Positions 16,474 through 24,989 of a stretch of 64,000 bases of DNA are shown piece by piece. Each line of letters starts with the position of its first letter. Position 1 is the stretch's first letter. A program made the position numbers and the translations under genes. Source of the DNA: an uncultured Flavobacteriaceae bacterium (lineage in GTDB: Bacteria > Bacteroidota > Bacteroidia > Flavobacteriales > Flavobacteriaceae); contig CALSUF010000003.1 of assembly GCA_943789465.1 (NCBI GenBank), positions 186,001 to 250,000 of the forward strand, read 5' to 3'. Under the pieces are notes generated by a model that was not told the origin of the DNA, searched no databases, and saw nothing but the letters and a program-made list of their open reading frames with translations.

Positions 16474-17934
16474 CTAATTATTTCTATTGAAATATTGATT
16501 AATTCCAGCAGAATCGAATTTAAAAGCAGAATTATTTTCCGATTTGTCCAGCTTATTGTGAATGGTTAAGCCCCACAAAATGAGTTCCATACAAAAAAAT
16601 TGATCCTCTTTACTTAATTTAGCTGCGTACTCTTCAACAATAGCCACTAAGGGTTTTATAGATTTTAGACTTGTAAAAAATTCGTTATCGGAATCCGTAT
16701 AGTTCAATTCAATAAAATTGTGATCAAACCACTCAATCAAATCGCTGTAAGGAGTTTTAACGCCTTCTTTTTCTAGTTTCGAAATGCGTGGAAATAGCTG
16801 ACTAAATTGTATCAGTACTGCATTTTCTATAAGAGTTTTAGCAACTTCATCAGCACCTTCTTGTTCGCCTTCATAAACCAATTCAATCTTTCCAGTAATA
16901 GATGGGATGATCGACATAAAATCCACCAATCTAACCGTTGTTTTTTCAGCAGCTGTTTCAATCAATCTTAATTTTGCTGCTGCCATAAGATTTTCCATGG
17001 CACTGATCGTTAGCCGTGCACTCACGCCACTTTTGGCATCTACATATTCACTTTTACGGGCCGTAAAGGCAACCTGCTCCAATAAGTCTTTTGCTAGGTC
17101 AGGAACAACAATAGAAGCTTGATCTTCTTTAGAAATTCTTGCTTCCTGTGCTGTAATTTCCCGGGCTAGTGCAATTGATTTTGGATAGTGCGTAAAAATC
17201 TGTGAACCAATTCTATCTTTTAAGGGCGTTACAATACTACCTCTATTGGTGTAATCTTCGGGATTAGCAGTAAACACAAATTGGATATCAAGAGGCATTC
17301 GCAGCTGAAACCCGCGTATTTGAATGTCACCTTCTTGTAGGATATTAAATAAAGACACTTGAATACGTGCTTGTAAATCAGGCAGTTCGTTTAAAACAAA
17401 TATAGACCGATTGGCTCGTGGTATCATCCCGTAATGTAAAACACGTTCATCGGAATAGGGTAGTTTTAAAGTCGCGGCTTTGATCGGGTCAATATCACCA
17501 ATCAAATCAGAAACATTCACATCGGGAGTTGCCAATTTTTCAAAGAATCGATCAGAGCGGTGTACCCATGAAATGGGGGTTTTATCGCCCATTTCGGCAA
17601 TCAAATCTCGTGCATATTTTGAGATCGGTTGAAACGGACTGTCATTAATTTCTGAACCTTTAACAATCGGCATGTACTCGTCAAGGAGGTCTACCATACT
17701 TCTTGCTATTTTGGTTTTTGCTTGCCCACGTAATCCTAATAAATTGATGTGATGCCCAGCAATAATTGCTTTTTTTAGTTGAGGAACAACCGTATCTTCA
17801 TACCCATAAAGCCCTTCAAAAACTGGCTTTTTTGCTTTGATACGCGCAATTAAATTTGCCTGAATCTCTTGGTTTATAGTTTGATCTTTATAACCCGATT
17901 TTTTCAACTCTTTAAACGTGATGTCTTTACTCAT
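16474..17934 (-). CDS. MoxR/Mg-chelatase I-like AAA+ ATPase
   Basis: A cytosolic AAA+ ATPase of 486 residues, of the type annotated as magnesium chelatase subunit I-like. The nucleotide-binding loop reads GLRGQAKT (residues 67-74), in which the last Gly of GxxxxGKT is Ala. The Walker B-like segment reads SIFVLNELPDL. FTANPEDYTNRGSIVTPLKDRIGSQ carries sensor 1 and the arginine-finger region. The C-terminal 200 residues are helical (RLTISAMENLMAAAKLRL). It overlaps the VWA gene by 4 nt. MoxR-type ATPases with VWA partners act as chaperones that insert cofactors or remodel proteins; chlorophyll synthesis is not implied, since no other subunit is present. The client is unknown. Confidence 0.9.
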   Translation of the reverse strand: MSKDITFKELKKSGYKDQTINQEIQANLIARIKAKKPVFEGLYGYEDTVVPQLKKAIIAGHHINLLGLRGQAKTKIARSMVDLLDEYMPIVKGSEINDSPFQPISKYARDLIAEMGDKTPISWVHRSDRFFEKLATPDVNVSDLIGDIDPIKAATLKLPYSDERVLHYGMIPRANRSIFVLNELPDLQARIQVSLFNILQEGDIQIRGFQLRMPLDIQFVFTANPEDYTNRGSIVTPLKDRIGSQIFTHYPKSIALAREITAQEARISKEDQASIVVPDLAKDLLEQVAFTARKSEYVDAKSGVSARLTISAMENLMAAAKLRLIETAAEKTTVRLVDFMSIIPSITGKIELVYEGEQEGADEVAKTLIENAVLIQFSQLFPRISKLEKEGVKTPYSDLIEWFDHNFIELNYTDSDNEFFTSLKSIKPLVAIVEEYAAKLSKEDQFFCMELILWGLTIHNKLDKSENNSAFKFDSAGINQYFNRNN

Positions 17935-19079
17935 ATTCTTTTAATTCTATTTTTTTCGTAATCTTCAAATATCATTTCTCCCAAACCAGATAACCCTGTT
18001 AAAAAGGCTTTCCCTTGATTTTGCGCTGTAAACAACTCCACAAACTGACGCAGATAAGGATCTTGGGCAATCATAAATGTGGTAATTGGAATTTTTAATT
18101 TCCGGGCTTGTGCTGCTTTGTTAAGGCATTTTGAAACAATCATATCGTCTAAGCCATTACTATTTTTATAAAACTCTCCAGAGGGTAACTGAATGCAGCT
18201 CGGCTTGCCATCCGTAATCATAAAAATTTGTTTGTTTGTATTCCGTTTTCGCCGTAAAATATCCATTGCCAGTTCCAATCCAGCAACCGTATTGGTGTGG
18301 TAAGGGCCTACTTTTAAATAGGGGAGGTCTTTCACTTTTATGGGCCAGGCTTCATTTCCAAACACAATAATATCAATGGAATCTTTTGGATACTTCCGAT
18401 GGATCAGTTCTACCAACGCCATCGCTACTTTTTTAGCAGGCGTAATGCGGTCCTCACCATACAGAATCATAGAGTGACTAATGTCTATCATCAACACAGT
18501 ACTCATTTGAGCTTTGTGTTTTGTTTCCTCAACAATTAGATCATTTTCTGTTAATCGAATGTCTGAGATTCCATTGTTAATTTGTGCATTTTTCAAACTC
18601 TCCGTCATGTTGACTCTCGATAAATCATCGCCAAATTGGAACGCTCTATTTTCACCATCACGTTCATCGCCAATACCAATTTTTTTTGTACTATGGTTGC
18701 CAAGACCACTCTTTTTTAATTTCCCAAAAATCTGGTTGAGGGCATAATCTCGCAACGCCGATTCAAGTTTGGCAGTCAGCTTGTTTTTTCCTTTACCAGT
18801 TCCGTTTCCAGATTTTACAGCATCCGGATCAATATCTTCTTTGATATAGCCCCGCTTTTTAAGGTCCTCTTCAAAGTCTTCTAATGAATAGTTATCATTA
18901 AAGATATTATACTCTTTGTCAAGCGTATTGAGCCATTCAAACGCCTCTTCAATATCGCCCGAGGTATGTGTCAAAAGTTCTTTGAACACTCCAAACACAC
19001 GATCAAAGTCCGATACGTCTTTGGCGATGTGTTTACTGAACGTAAACCCTTTTCCGTAATTGAAGTCTATGCCTGTCAT
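17931..19079 (-). CDS. VWA domain protein, partner of the MoxR-like ATPase
   Basis: A 382-residue protein with a helical N-terminal half and a C-terminal von Willebrand factor A domain (about residues 190-375). The MIDAS metal site is complete: DISHS (the DxSxS motif), a Thr in the HTNTVAG region and ITDGKP. No signal peptide or membrane helix is present, so it is cytosolic like its partner. The stop overlaps the ATPase start by 4 nt (ATGA), pointing to translational coupling and a 1:1 complex. A middle stretch rich in Gly and Lys (KSGNGTGKGKNKL) is likely a flexible linker. Confidence 0.9.
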   Translation of the reverse strand: MTGIDFNYGKGFTFSKHIAKDVSDFDRVFGVFKELLTHTSGDIEEAFEWLNTLDKEYNIFNDNYSLEDFEEDLKKRGYIKEDIDPDAVKSGNGTGKGKNKLTAKLESALRDYALNQIFGKLKKSGLGNHSTKKIGIGDERDGENRAFQFGDDLSRVNMTESLKNAQINNGISDIRLTENDLIVEETKHKAQMSTVLMIDISHSMILYGEDRITPAKKVAMALVELIHRKYPKDSIDIIVFGNEAWPIKVKDLPYLKVGPYHTNTVAGLELAMDILRRKRNTNKQIFMITDGKPSCIQLPSGEFYKNSNGLDDMIVSKCLNKAAQARKLKIPITTFMIAQDPYLRQFVELFTAQNQGKAFLTGLSGLGEMIFEDYEKNRIKRI

Positions 19080-19289
19080 CCTTACAAATATCGGAATATA
19101 GAATACTTAAATGCGTTAAGAAGGTATTAATCTTTTGGTTGTTCTGACAATAAACATTTAGGTTTTGTTAGGGTTTAAAGTGTGGTAAGACTTTTTGGTA
19201 TTGATGCATGGACTTGGTTTAAAACTCTAAACTTCGGTTAAGTTGCTTATGAAGATTTAGACTTGGGGTCAGAATCAATTATAAATATA

Positions 19290-19328
19290 AAAAAAAATCA
19301 CGCACCTTTAAAGATATACGTGATTTTA
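19290..19328 (-). terminator. Terminator of the higBA module, near-copy of the trp terminator
   Basis: Read on the minus strand: AAAATCACG, a middle that can pair further (ATCTTT with AAAGGT), CGTGATTTT, then a run of Ts. This is a strong intrinsic hairpin ending the antitoxin gene. It differs at only 2 of 39 positions from the hairpin at 20008-20046. Confidence 0.8.
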
Positions 19329-19359
19329 ACACTCTTACTATAAATTAATACTAATGTTA

Positions 19360-19662
19360 TTAGGCGACGTTTTCAGCTTCAAATTTCTGTATTTTTTCTA
19401 ACACATATTTTTTTTCGTCGCGTTCTTGCTCAATGTCAAAATCGTTTTGAATGCCCAACCAAAATTGAGCAGAGTTTCCAAAATATTTGCTCAAACGAAG
19501 TGCTGTATCCGCAGTAATTCGCCTTTTACCTTTTGTGATTTCTGATATTCGAGTTTGCGGAATTCCTAAGTCTTTTGAGAGTCGGTAGGCTGAAATATTT
19601 AAAGGCTCAAGAAACTCTGAGCGTAAAATTTCACCAGGATGAATATTTGCTAATTTTTCCAT
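19360..19662 (-). CDS. higA: HigA-type antitoxin (XRE HTH)
   Basis: A 100-residue antitoxin of the HigA/VapI family. HPGEILRSEFLEPLNISAYRLS and the helix-turn-helix GIPQTRISEITKGKRRITADTALRLSKYFG are characteristic, as is the following SAQFWLGIQNDFDIE. It neutralises HigB and usually represses the operon by binding near the promoter. It lies 11 nt downstream of the toxin gene, the toxin-first order of HigBA modules. The acidic C-terminus (IQKFEAENVA) is normal. Confidence 0.93.
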   Translation of the reverse strand: MEKLANIHPGEILRSEFLEPLNISAYRLSKDLGIPQTRISEITKGKRRITADTALRLSKYFGNSAQFWLGIQNDFDIEQERDEKKYVLEKIQKFEAENVA

Positions 19663-19673
19663 TGTACTGTTTT

Positions 19674-19955
19674 TTAATGATAATCAATAATTTCTACGTT
19701 GCTGGCATTTCCTATATTCCATTGGAAGATCACGCGCCATTGTTTATTAATTCGAATGCTATAAAATCCGTTTAAATTCCCTGTCAACTTTTCAAGTCGA
19801 TTCGATGGGGGAATGCGCAGGTCTATAATATCTGCCGAATTATGAAGCATTCTCAATTTTCGACGCCCCACATTTTGTATGTATAAAGGCATTTTTTTAA
19901 CTCGAATACCATTCCAAATGTGTTCGGTTTCTTTGGAGCCAAATGAAACAATCAT
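19674..19955 (-). CDS. higB: HigB-type toxin (RelE superfamily)
   Basis: A ribosome-dependent mRNA endonuclease of 93 residues by family knowledge. The start MIVSFGSKETEHIWNG matches other HigB proteins, as do LRMLHNSADIIDLRIPPSNR, GFYSIRINKQWRVIFQW and the C-terminal VEIIDYH. A longer read from an ATG at 19982 is unlikely: the promoter -7 box lies at 19980-19987, so transcription would begin inside those codons. The active-site Arg and aromatic residues of SIRINKQWR are intact, so the toxin should be functional. The module sits between the trp terminator and its own. Confidence 0.93.
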   Translation of the reverse strand: MIVSFGSKETEHIWNGIRVKKMPLYIQNVGRRKLRMLHNSADIIDLRIPPSNRLEKLTGNLNGFYSIRINKQWRVIFQWNIGNASNVEIIDYH

Positions 19956-19979
19956 AGTATTGTTTTCCGTTACTAACGT

Positions 19980-20009
19980 CAAAGGTAAGTATAAAAAGTA
20001 GAATCACAA
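19980..20009 (-). promoter_or_regulatory. higBA promoter
   Basis: On the minus strand TTG (20009-20007), a 19-nt spacer, then TACCTTTG (19987-19980): a full match to the Bacteroidota consensus. The TTG is the end of the T-run of the trp terminator, so the promoter begins where that terminator ends. It decides the higB start at 19955. Confidence 0.72.
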
Positions 20010-20046
20010 AAAAAATCACGCACCTCCAAAGATATACGTGATTTTA
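20008..20046 (-). terminator. Terminator of the trp operon
   Basis: Minus-strand hairpin AAAATCACG ... CGTGATTTT with inner pairing and a following run of 8 Ts, 16 nt after the trpA stop. It is nearly identical to the hairpin at 19290-19328. Confidence 0.82.
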
Positions 20047-20062
20047 ATAAGTGAAGTATCTT

Positions 20063-20830
20063 TTAACCGTTCAGTAAAGGTTCTGTAAACGCTCCCAAAT
20101 CATCCACCCCATGGGCAGTCACATAATTTATAAACGCACTACCAATAATTGCACCTTTTGCATATTGCGTGGCTTGACTAAAGGTCTCATGATCTGAAAT
20201 TCCAAACCCAATAACCTGTGGGTTGGTGAGTTTAAGGTCTGCAATACGCTTAAAATAATCCGTTTGAGTGTTTCCAAAACCACTCTGACTTCCTGTGGTG
20301 CTGGCACTGCTCACCATATAAATAAAGCCATCTGAGATACTATCCATATACCGAATGCGTGTTTCGCTGGTTTGAGGTGTAATCAAAAAGACATTGAGCA
20401 ATCCATACCGTTCAAAAATGGCTTTATATTCCTCGTGATAGACTTCTACCGGCAAGTCAGGAATGATCAATCCATCAATCCCTACCTCTTGGCATTTTTT
20501 ACAAAATGCTTCCACACCATATTGCAGCATTGGATTAAAATAGCCCATCAAAATCAAAGGAATAGACACTGATTTTCGAATGTCTTTTAGTTGATCAAAC
20601 AATACTGTTGAAGTCATGCCATTGTGTAAGGCCTGTGTAGAACTCGCTTGAATGGTGGGGCCATCCGCCAACGGATCGCTAAATGGCAACCCAATCTCAA
20701 TCATGTCAACACCATTTTTTTCTAAGTTTTCAATCGTTGTTACCGTGTCGTTTAAGTTGGGGTATCCCGCCGTAAAATAGATGGATAATAACTTCTTATC
20801 TTCTTGTAATTTTGCTTGTATTCGATTCAC
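20063..20830 (-). CDS. trpA: Tryptophan synthase alpha subunit
   Basis: Cleaves indole-3-glycerol phosphate to indole and glyceraldehyde 3-phosphate; indole is channelled to TrpB. The catalytic Glu lies in MIEIGLPFSDPLADGPTIQ and the phosphate-binding segments GFGISD and GAIIGSAF are present. I place the start at the GTG of VNRIQAKLQEDKKLL, 4 nt after the trpB stop, because the family begins there; the longer read from a TTG at 20854 would overlap trpB by 20 nt and adds nothing conserved. The resulting 255 residues are normal. It is the last gene of the operon, followed by a strong terminator. Confidence 0.95.
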   Translation of the reverse strand: MNRIQAKLQEDKKLLSIYFTAGYPNLNDTVTTIENLEKNGVDMIEIGLPFSDPLADGPTIQASSTQALHNGMTSTVLFDQLKDIRKSVSIPLILMGYFNPMLQYGVEAFCKKCQEVGIDGLIIPDLPVEVYHEEYKAIFERYGLLNVFLITPQTSETRIRYMDSISDGFIYMVSSASTTGSQSGFGNTQTDYFKRIADLKLTNPQVIGFGISDHETFSQATQYAKGAIIGSAFINYVTAHGVDDLGAFTEPLLNG

Positions 20831-20834
20831 AATC

Positions 20835-22016
20835 TTAGAGTTTAAAATAATCAATATAGGTATTCAAATCTTTGTCGCCACGCCCCGACAAACTAATCAC
20901 CACCACATCTTCAGGTTTGAATTTTTTATCTTCAAAAATAGCCAACGCATGAGAAGTTTCAATCGCCGGAATAATGCCTTCTAACTGCGATAATTCCAGT
21001 CCAGCTGTCATCGCCTCATCATCGGTCACCGAAATGAATTCTGCACGTTTGGTTTCATACAAATGCGCATGCATAGGACCAACGCCAGGATAATCTAAGC
21101 CTGCTGAAATAGAGTAAGGCTCTGTGATTTGTCCGTCCGTAGTTTGCATCAATAAGGTTTTACTCCCGTGAATCACCCCTTCTTTTCCAAGTACGGAAGT
21201 CGCGGCACTTTCGCCGGTATAAATCCCTTTCCCTGCTGCTTCCACTGCAATCAGTTTCACGTCGGGTTCATTCAAATAGTGGTAATAGGCACCAGCGGCA
21301 TTACTACCTCCACCCACACAAGCTACCACGTAGTCAGGGTTCTCGCGCCCTTCAACTTCTTTTAATTGCCATTTTGTTTCTTCGGAAACAACCGATTGAA
21401 AACGCGCCACCATATCAGGATAAGGGTGTGGTCCTACAGCACTTCCAATAATATAATGGGTATCCACAGGATTATTGATCCAATCGCGAATGGCTTCATT
21501 AGTAGCATCTTTTAGGGTACGACTTCCAGACAATGCTGGACGTACCTCTGCACCGAGCATTTTCATACGTGCTACATTAGGCGCTTGACGTGCGATGTCA
21601 ATTTCACCCATGTACACAATACATTCCAAACCTGCTAAAGCACAAACAGTTGCTGTAGCTACGCCATGCTGTCCAGCCCCAGTTTCAGCAATGATGCGCT
21701 TTTTTTTCAGTTTTTTCGCCATCAAAATTTGACCTATGGTGTTGTTGATTTTATGTGCCCCCGTATGGCATAAATCTTCACGTTTCAAGTATATTTTGGT
21801 ATTGTATTTTGCAGACAATCGTGTTGCGAAATACAATGGTGTTGGTCGGCCTACATAATCTTTCAAGAGTTGGTCGAACTCTTTTTTGAAATCAGGTTCT
21901 GCCATTACTTTCAAATACTTTTGACGTAATTCTTCGACATTAGGATATAACATTTCTGGAATAAATGCTCCTCCAAATTGGCCATAGTAGCCTTTTTCGT
22001 TTACGTGATAACTCAT
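20835..22016 (-). CDS. trpB: Tryptophan synthase beta subunit
   Basis: Condenses indole with L-serine to L-tryptophan using pyridoxal phosphate. The 393 residues are typical of TrpB1. The PLP lysine lies in [11 protein letters not shown], the phosphate loop in [11 protein letters not shown], and the catalytic Glu region in [11 protein letters not shown]. The C-terminal SLSGRGDKD motif is intact. It overlaps trpF by 4 nt (ATGA) and is followed at once by trpA, the usual order. Confidence 0.98.
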   Translation of the reverse strand: MSYHVNEKGYYGQFGGAFIPEMLYPNVEELRQKYLKVMAEPDFKKEFDQLLKDYVGRPTPLYFATRLSAKYNTKIYLKREDLCHTGAHKINNTIGQILMAKKLKKKRIIAETGAGQHGVATATVCALAGLECIVYMGEIDIARQAPNVARMKMLGAEVRPALSGSRTLKDATNEAIRDWINNPVDTHYIIGSAVGPHPYPDMVARFQSVVSEETKWQLKEVEGRENPDYVVACVGGGSNAAGAYYHYLNEPDVKLIAVEAAGKGIYTGESAATSVLGKEGVIHGSKTLLMQTTDGQITEPYSISAGLDYPGVGPMHAHLYETKRAEFISVTDDEAMTAGLELSQLEGIIPAIETSHALAIFEDKKFKPEDVVVISLSGRGDKDLNTYIDYFKL

Positions 22017-22627
22017 AATAAATGTTTAAATTTTTCTAAATTATTTTTATTTTTCTTAGCGGGTGCGTCTTCAAATTTACTATTCACATCCACCGCATGA
22101 CAGTAGGTTGCTGCCACACTTGTTTTAAATTCTTGTAATTGGTCTGCATTTTCTAATCCAATCCCGCCACTTAAAAAATAGGGTTTTGTTGAGGGGTAGT
22201 GTTCTAAAACAGACCAGTCAAAGCAGTACCCGTTTCCGCCAGCCAAAGGCCCTTTGGTATCAAATAGATAATAATCACAAACGGTTTCATATGGCGTTAG
22301 TATAGCAAAGTTAAACTCGTTTTTAATGGAGAATACTTTGATGACCTCTATATTGAGTGCTTGCAAAGATTTGCAAAATTCAGGCGTTTCTTTTCCGTGT
22401 AATTGAACCGCTTGCAAATTGTGGGTATTGATTTTTTCGACAATAGTATCATAAGAAGCATTCACAAAAACGCCTACTTTTTTTATGGTCAACGGAAGGG
22501 TAGGAGTCGATGCAGATACATGGCGTGACGAACCCCCAAAGAAGATAAAGCCCATATAGTCAGGTTGGATCGCAGCGATCAACTGAATATTATCATCATA
22601 GCGCATGCCACATACTTTTAGTTTCAT
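22013..22627 (-). CDS. trpF: Phosphoribosylanthranilate isomerase
   Basis: Amadori rearrangement of phosphoribosylanthranilate to CdRP. The 204-residue TIM barrel starts [14 protein letters not shown], with the catalytic Cys in KVCGM. The other catalytic residue, an Asp, is in [17 protein letters not shown], and the phosphate-binding end reads FLSGGIG and AVDVNSKFE. It overlaps trpC and trpB by 4 nt each, so all three are translationally coupled. The unusually lysine/asparagine-rich C-terminus ([16 protein letters not shown]) is as often seen in flavobacterial TrpF. Confidence 0.95.
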   Translation of the reverse strand: MKLKVCGMRYDDNIQLIAAIQPDYMGFIFFGGSSRHVSASTPTLPLTIKKVGVFVNASYDTIVEKINTHNLQAVQLHGKETPEFCKSLQALNIEVIKVFSIKNEFNFAILTPYETVCDYYLFDTKGPLAGGNGYCFDWSVLEHYPSTKPYFLSGGIGLENADQLQEFKTSVAATYCHAVDVNSKFEDAPAKKNKNNLEKFKHLL

Positions 22628-23412
22628 CCGTTCAATTGTTTTATAAATGCTGCAGCACTTGCTCCAGGATCATCTGTTTTCATAAAATTCTCACCAACTA
22701 AAAATCCTTTATAGTCAGACGGTTGTAAACTTTGAATATCTTCGACAGTACGAATCCCACTTTCTGAAATTTTCACAAAATCATCTGGAATAAGCGTACT
22801 GAGTTTTTTGCTCGTTTCTAGGCTGACTTCAAACGTTTTAAGGTTTCGGTTATTGACTCCAATCATATTGAGCGACGGCATCAGAGATTTGTGCAACTCC
22901 TCTTCATTATGAATTTCTAACAAGACTTCCATCCCTAAACTTTGAGCAAGGGTTGAGAAATTTTGAATTTCTTCACGGGTCAAAATGGCAGCAATGAGTA
23001 GAATGACGTCGGCGCCATATGCTTTTGCTTCCACAATTTGATAGGAATCAATAATGAATTCTTTTCGAAGTAAGGGCATGTTACAACTGGCTCTTGCCGT
23101 TAATAAGTCTTCTAAACTCCCACCAAAATATTTCATATCGGTTAATACCGACATTCCACAGGCACCTGCAGATTCGTAGCCTTGCGCCACATCCTGCACA
23201 TTCAAATTTTGATTGATACAGTCTTTTGATGGTGAACGGCGTTTGTGTTCTGTAATCAGTCCAGATGTGCTTTCTGTTAGTCGCGTACTCAAGGAGGGGC
23301 AGCGGCGGTCAAATAGCACAGATGTTTCCAGTTGATGTAATGGAATCAATTGTTTTCGAAGGGCAACTTCGAGGCGTTTGTCTGCTACAATACGATCTAA
23401 TATACTGCTCAT
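22624..23412 (-). CDS. trpC: Indole-3-glycerol phosphate synthase
   Basis: Closes the indole ring from CdRP with loss of CO2. The TIM barrel shows ITEHKRRSPSKDCIN (the catalytic Lys and Ser region), LLRKEFIIDSYQI, LLEIHNEEEL, IGVNNRNLKTFEV and KISESGIRT, all family signatures. I chose the ATG of MSSILDRIVADKRLEV, which overlaps the trpD stop by one base (TAATG), over an ATG nine codons upstream inside trpD. The resulting length is 262 residues. It is a separate gene here, not fused to trpF as in enterobacteria. Confidence 0.96.
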   Translation of the reverse strand: MSSILDRIVADKRLEVALRKQLIPLHQLETSVLFDRRCPSLSTRLTESTSGLITEHKRRSPSKDCINQNLNVQDVAQGYESAGACGMSVLTDMKYFGGSLEDLLTARASCNMPLLRKEFIIDSYQIVEAKAYGADVILLIAAILTREEIQNFSTLAQSLGMEVLLEIHNEEELHKSLMPSLNMIGVNNRNLKTFEVSLETSKKLSTLIPDDFVKISESGIRTVEDIQSLQPSDYKGFLVGENFMKTDDPGASAAAFIKQLNG

Positions 23413-24398
23413 TATAGGGCGATTAATTTGGTGAGACATTCATTTGCTTTTCCAGAATGGAGGGCTTCTTTGGCCAATTCATAACCTTCTACGTGAGCTA
23501 TTTTTTTAGCCGTCGCAATGGCGAGGCCAGCATTGGTACACACCACATTATTTTGTGCTTCTGTTCCATTTCCACTAATAATAGTTTTAAATATTTTTGA
23601 AGCGTCTGCCACTGAATTTCCCCCAAAAATAGCTTCTTGTGTGTTGTTTTGTAAACCTAAATCTTCCGAAGAAAATAGGACTTCCGAGTCATTAGATACG
23701 ATTTTAACGGAATTGGTTAATGAGATTTCATCATAGCCTCCAAGGTCATGAACAATACTATAATTTTTGTCTGTATCTTGATATAAATAACTATACAATC
23801 GTAATAATTCTAAGCTAAAGACCCCCACCATTTGATTTTTTGGAAAGGAAGGGTTTACCATAGGGCCTAACATATTAAAAAAGGTTTTGACTCCTAATTC
23901 GCGTCGGATAGGAGCTACGTTTTTCATGGCGGGATGAAACAATGGGGCGTGTAGTACGCAAATTCCAGTGGTAGCAATAGCACGTTCTAAAAAGTCTGTA
24001 TCGTTTGAAAATTTTACACCCAATGATTCTAAAACATTGGAAGATCCACAAGCAGAAGACACGCCATAATTGCCGTGTTTTGCGACCGGAACGCCTGCAG
24101 CGGCTGTAACAAAAGAGGAAAGTGTTGAGATATTAAACGTGTCTTTACCATCGCCACCTGTACCACATAAATCAATAGGGTTGTAGGCTGATAAATCCAC
24201 AGGAATACACAATTCTAATAATGCGTCTCTGAAACCTTTTAATTCTTCAAGAGTTACTGTTCGCATCATAAAAATAGTCAGAAATGCTGCAATTTGACTT
24301 TGATTATAATCGCCTTTGGAGATGTTAATCAAAATCTGCTTTGCTTCTTCAGAAGATATTGTTTCGTGGTTAATGAGTCTATTTAAAACGTGTTTCAT
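23412..24398 (-). CDS. trpD: Anthranilate phosphoribosyltransferase
   Basis: Transfers phosphoribose from PRPP to anthranilate. The 328-residue protein has an N-terminal helical part and the type III phosphoribosyltransferase motifs DLCGTGGDGKDTFNIST, KHGNYGVSSACGSSNVLE and NVAPIRRELGVKTFFNMLGPM. It is separate from trpG, 21 nt downstream of it. Length and motifs are normal. Confidence 0.97.
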   Translation of the reverse strand: MKHVLNRLINHETISSEEAKQILINISKGDYNQSQIAAFLTIFMMRTVTLEELKGFRDALLELCIPVDLSAYNPIDLCGTGGDGKDTFNISTLSSFVTAAAGVPVAKHGNYGVSSACGSSNVLESLGVKFSNDTDFLERAIATTGICVLHAPLFHPAMKNVAPIRRELGVKTFFNMLGPMVNPSFPKNQMVGVFSLELLRLYSYLYQDTDKNYSIVHDLGGYDEISLTNSVKIVSNDSEVLFSSEDLGLQNNTQEAIFGGNSVADASKIFKTIISGNGTEAQNNVVCTNAGLAIATAKKIAHVEGYELAKEALHSGKANECLTKLIAL

Positions 24399-24419
24399 TG
24401 TTGAAAATTAAGATTGTTT

Positions 24420-24986
24420 TTAGGAATTAATCCAGTTTTCTAAGAGTTGTTTTCCGTTGGGTGTGAGTACCGATTCTGGGTGAAACTGAACTCCTTTTAC
24501 ATCAAATATTTTATGTCTTAAAGACATAATTTGTCCATTTTCATCTATTGATGTAGCTTCTAAAACTTCTGGTAAATTTGCATCAACCACCCAAGAATGG
24601 TAGCGACCAACCTCAATAGTTTTGTCCATGCCATTAAATAGTGGTTCATCGTCAACACAAATAGTAATGTCGGTATGGACCCCGTGATAAACTTCCTCTA
24701 AATTTATAATTTTTCCACCAAATACTTCGCCTATTGCTTGTTGTCCCAAACAAACGCCAAGGATACTTTTAGTGGATGCATATCGCTGAATCACCGCTTT
24801 TAATAAGCCAGCTTCGTCAGGGATTCCTGGACCTGGAGAAAGTACGATTTTGTCGAAATGTTGGATGTCTTCAATTTCAAATTTATCATTCCGCAAGACT
24901 GTAACATCACAGTCCAAATCTTCTAGGTAATGGACTAAATTAAATGTAAAACTATCGTAGTTGTCAATGACTAATATCTTCTTCAT
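24420..24986 (-). CDS. trpG: Anthranilate synthase glutaminase component
   Basis: Supplies ammonia from glutamine to TrpE. It is a 188-residue class I glutamine amidotransferase with the catalytic Cys in GVCLGQQAIGE and the His-Glu pair in VQFHPESVLT. The N-terminus ILVIDNYDSFTFNLVHYLE is diagnostic. It lies 3 nt after trpE, consistent with a 1:1 complex. In some bacteria the same subunit serves PabB; no pabB is in this window. Confidence 0.97.
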   Translation of the reverse strand: MKKILVIDNYDSFTFNLVHYLEDLDCDVTVLRNDKFEIEDIQHFDKIVLSPGPGIPDEAGLLKAVIQRYASTKSILGVCLGQQAIGEVFGGKIINLEEVYHGVHTDITICVDDEPLFNGMDKTIEVGRYHSWVVDANLPEVLEATSIDENGQIMSLRHKIFDVKGVQFHPESVLTPNGKQLLENWINS

Positions 24987-24989
24987 GTT

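Noticed and set aside
16474-19079. Chlorophyll-type magnesium chelatase
   Set aside because: Only the I-like ATPase and a VWA protein are present; no H subunit or other pigment genes nearby.
19080-19289. Gene in the gap before the terminator of higBA
   Set aside because: No frame with coding-like composition on either strand; only AT-rich DNA.
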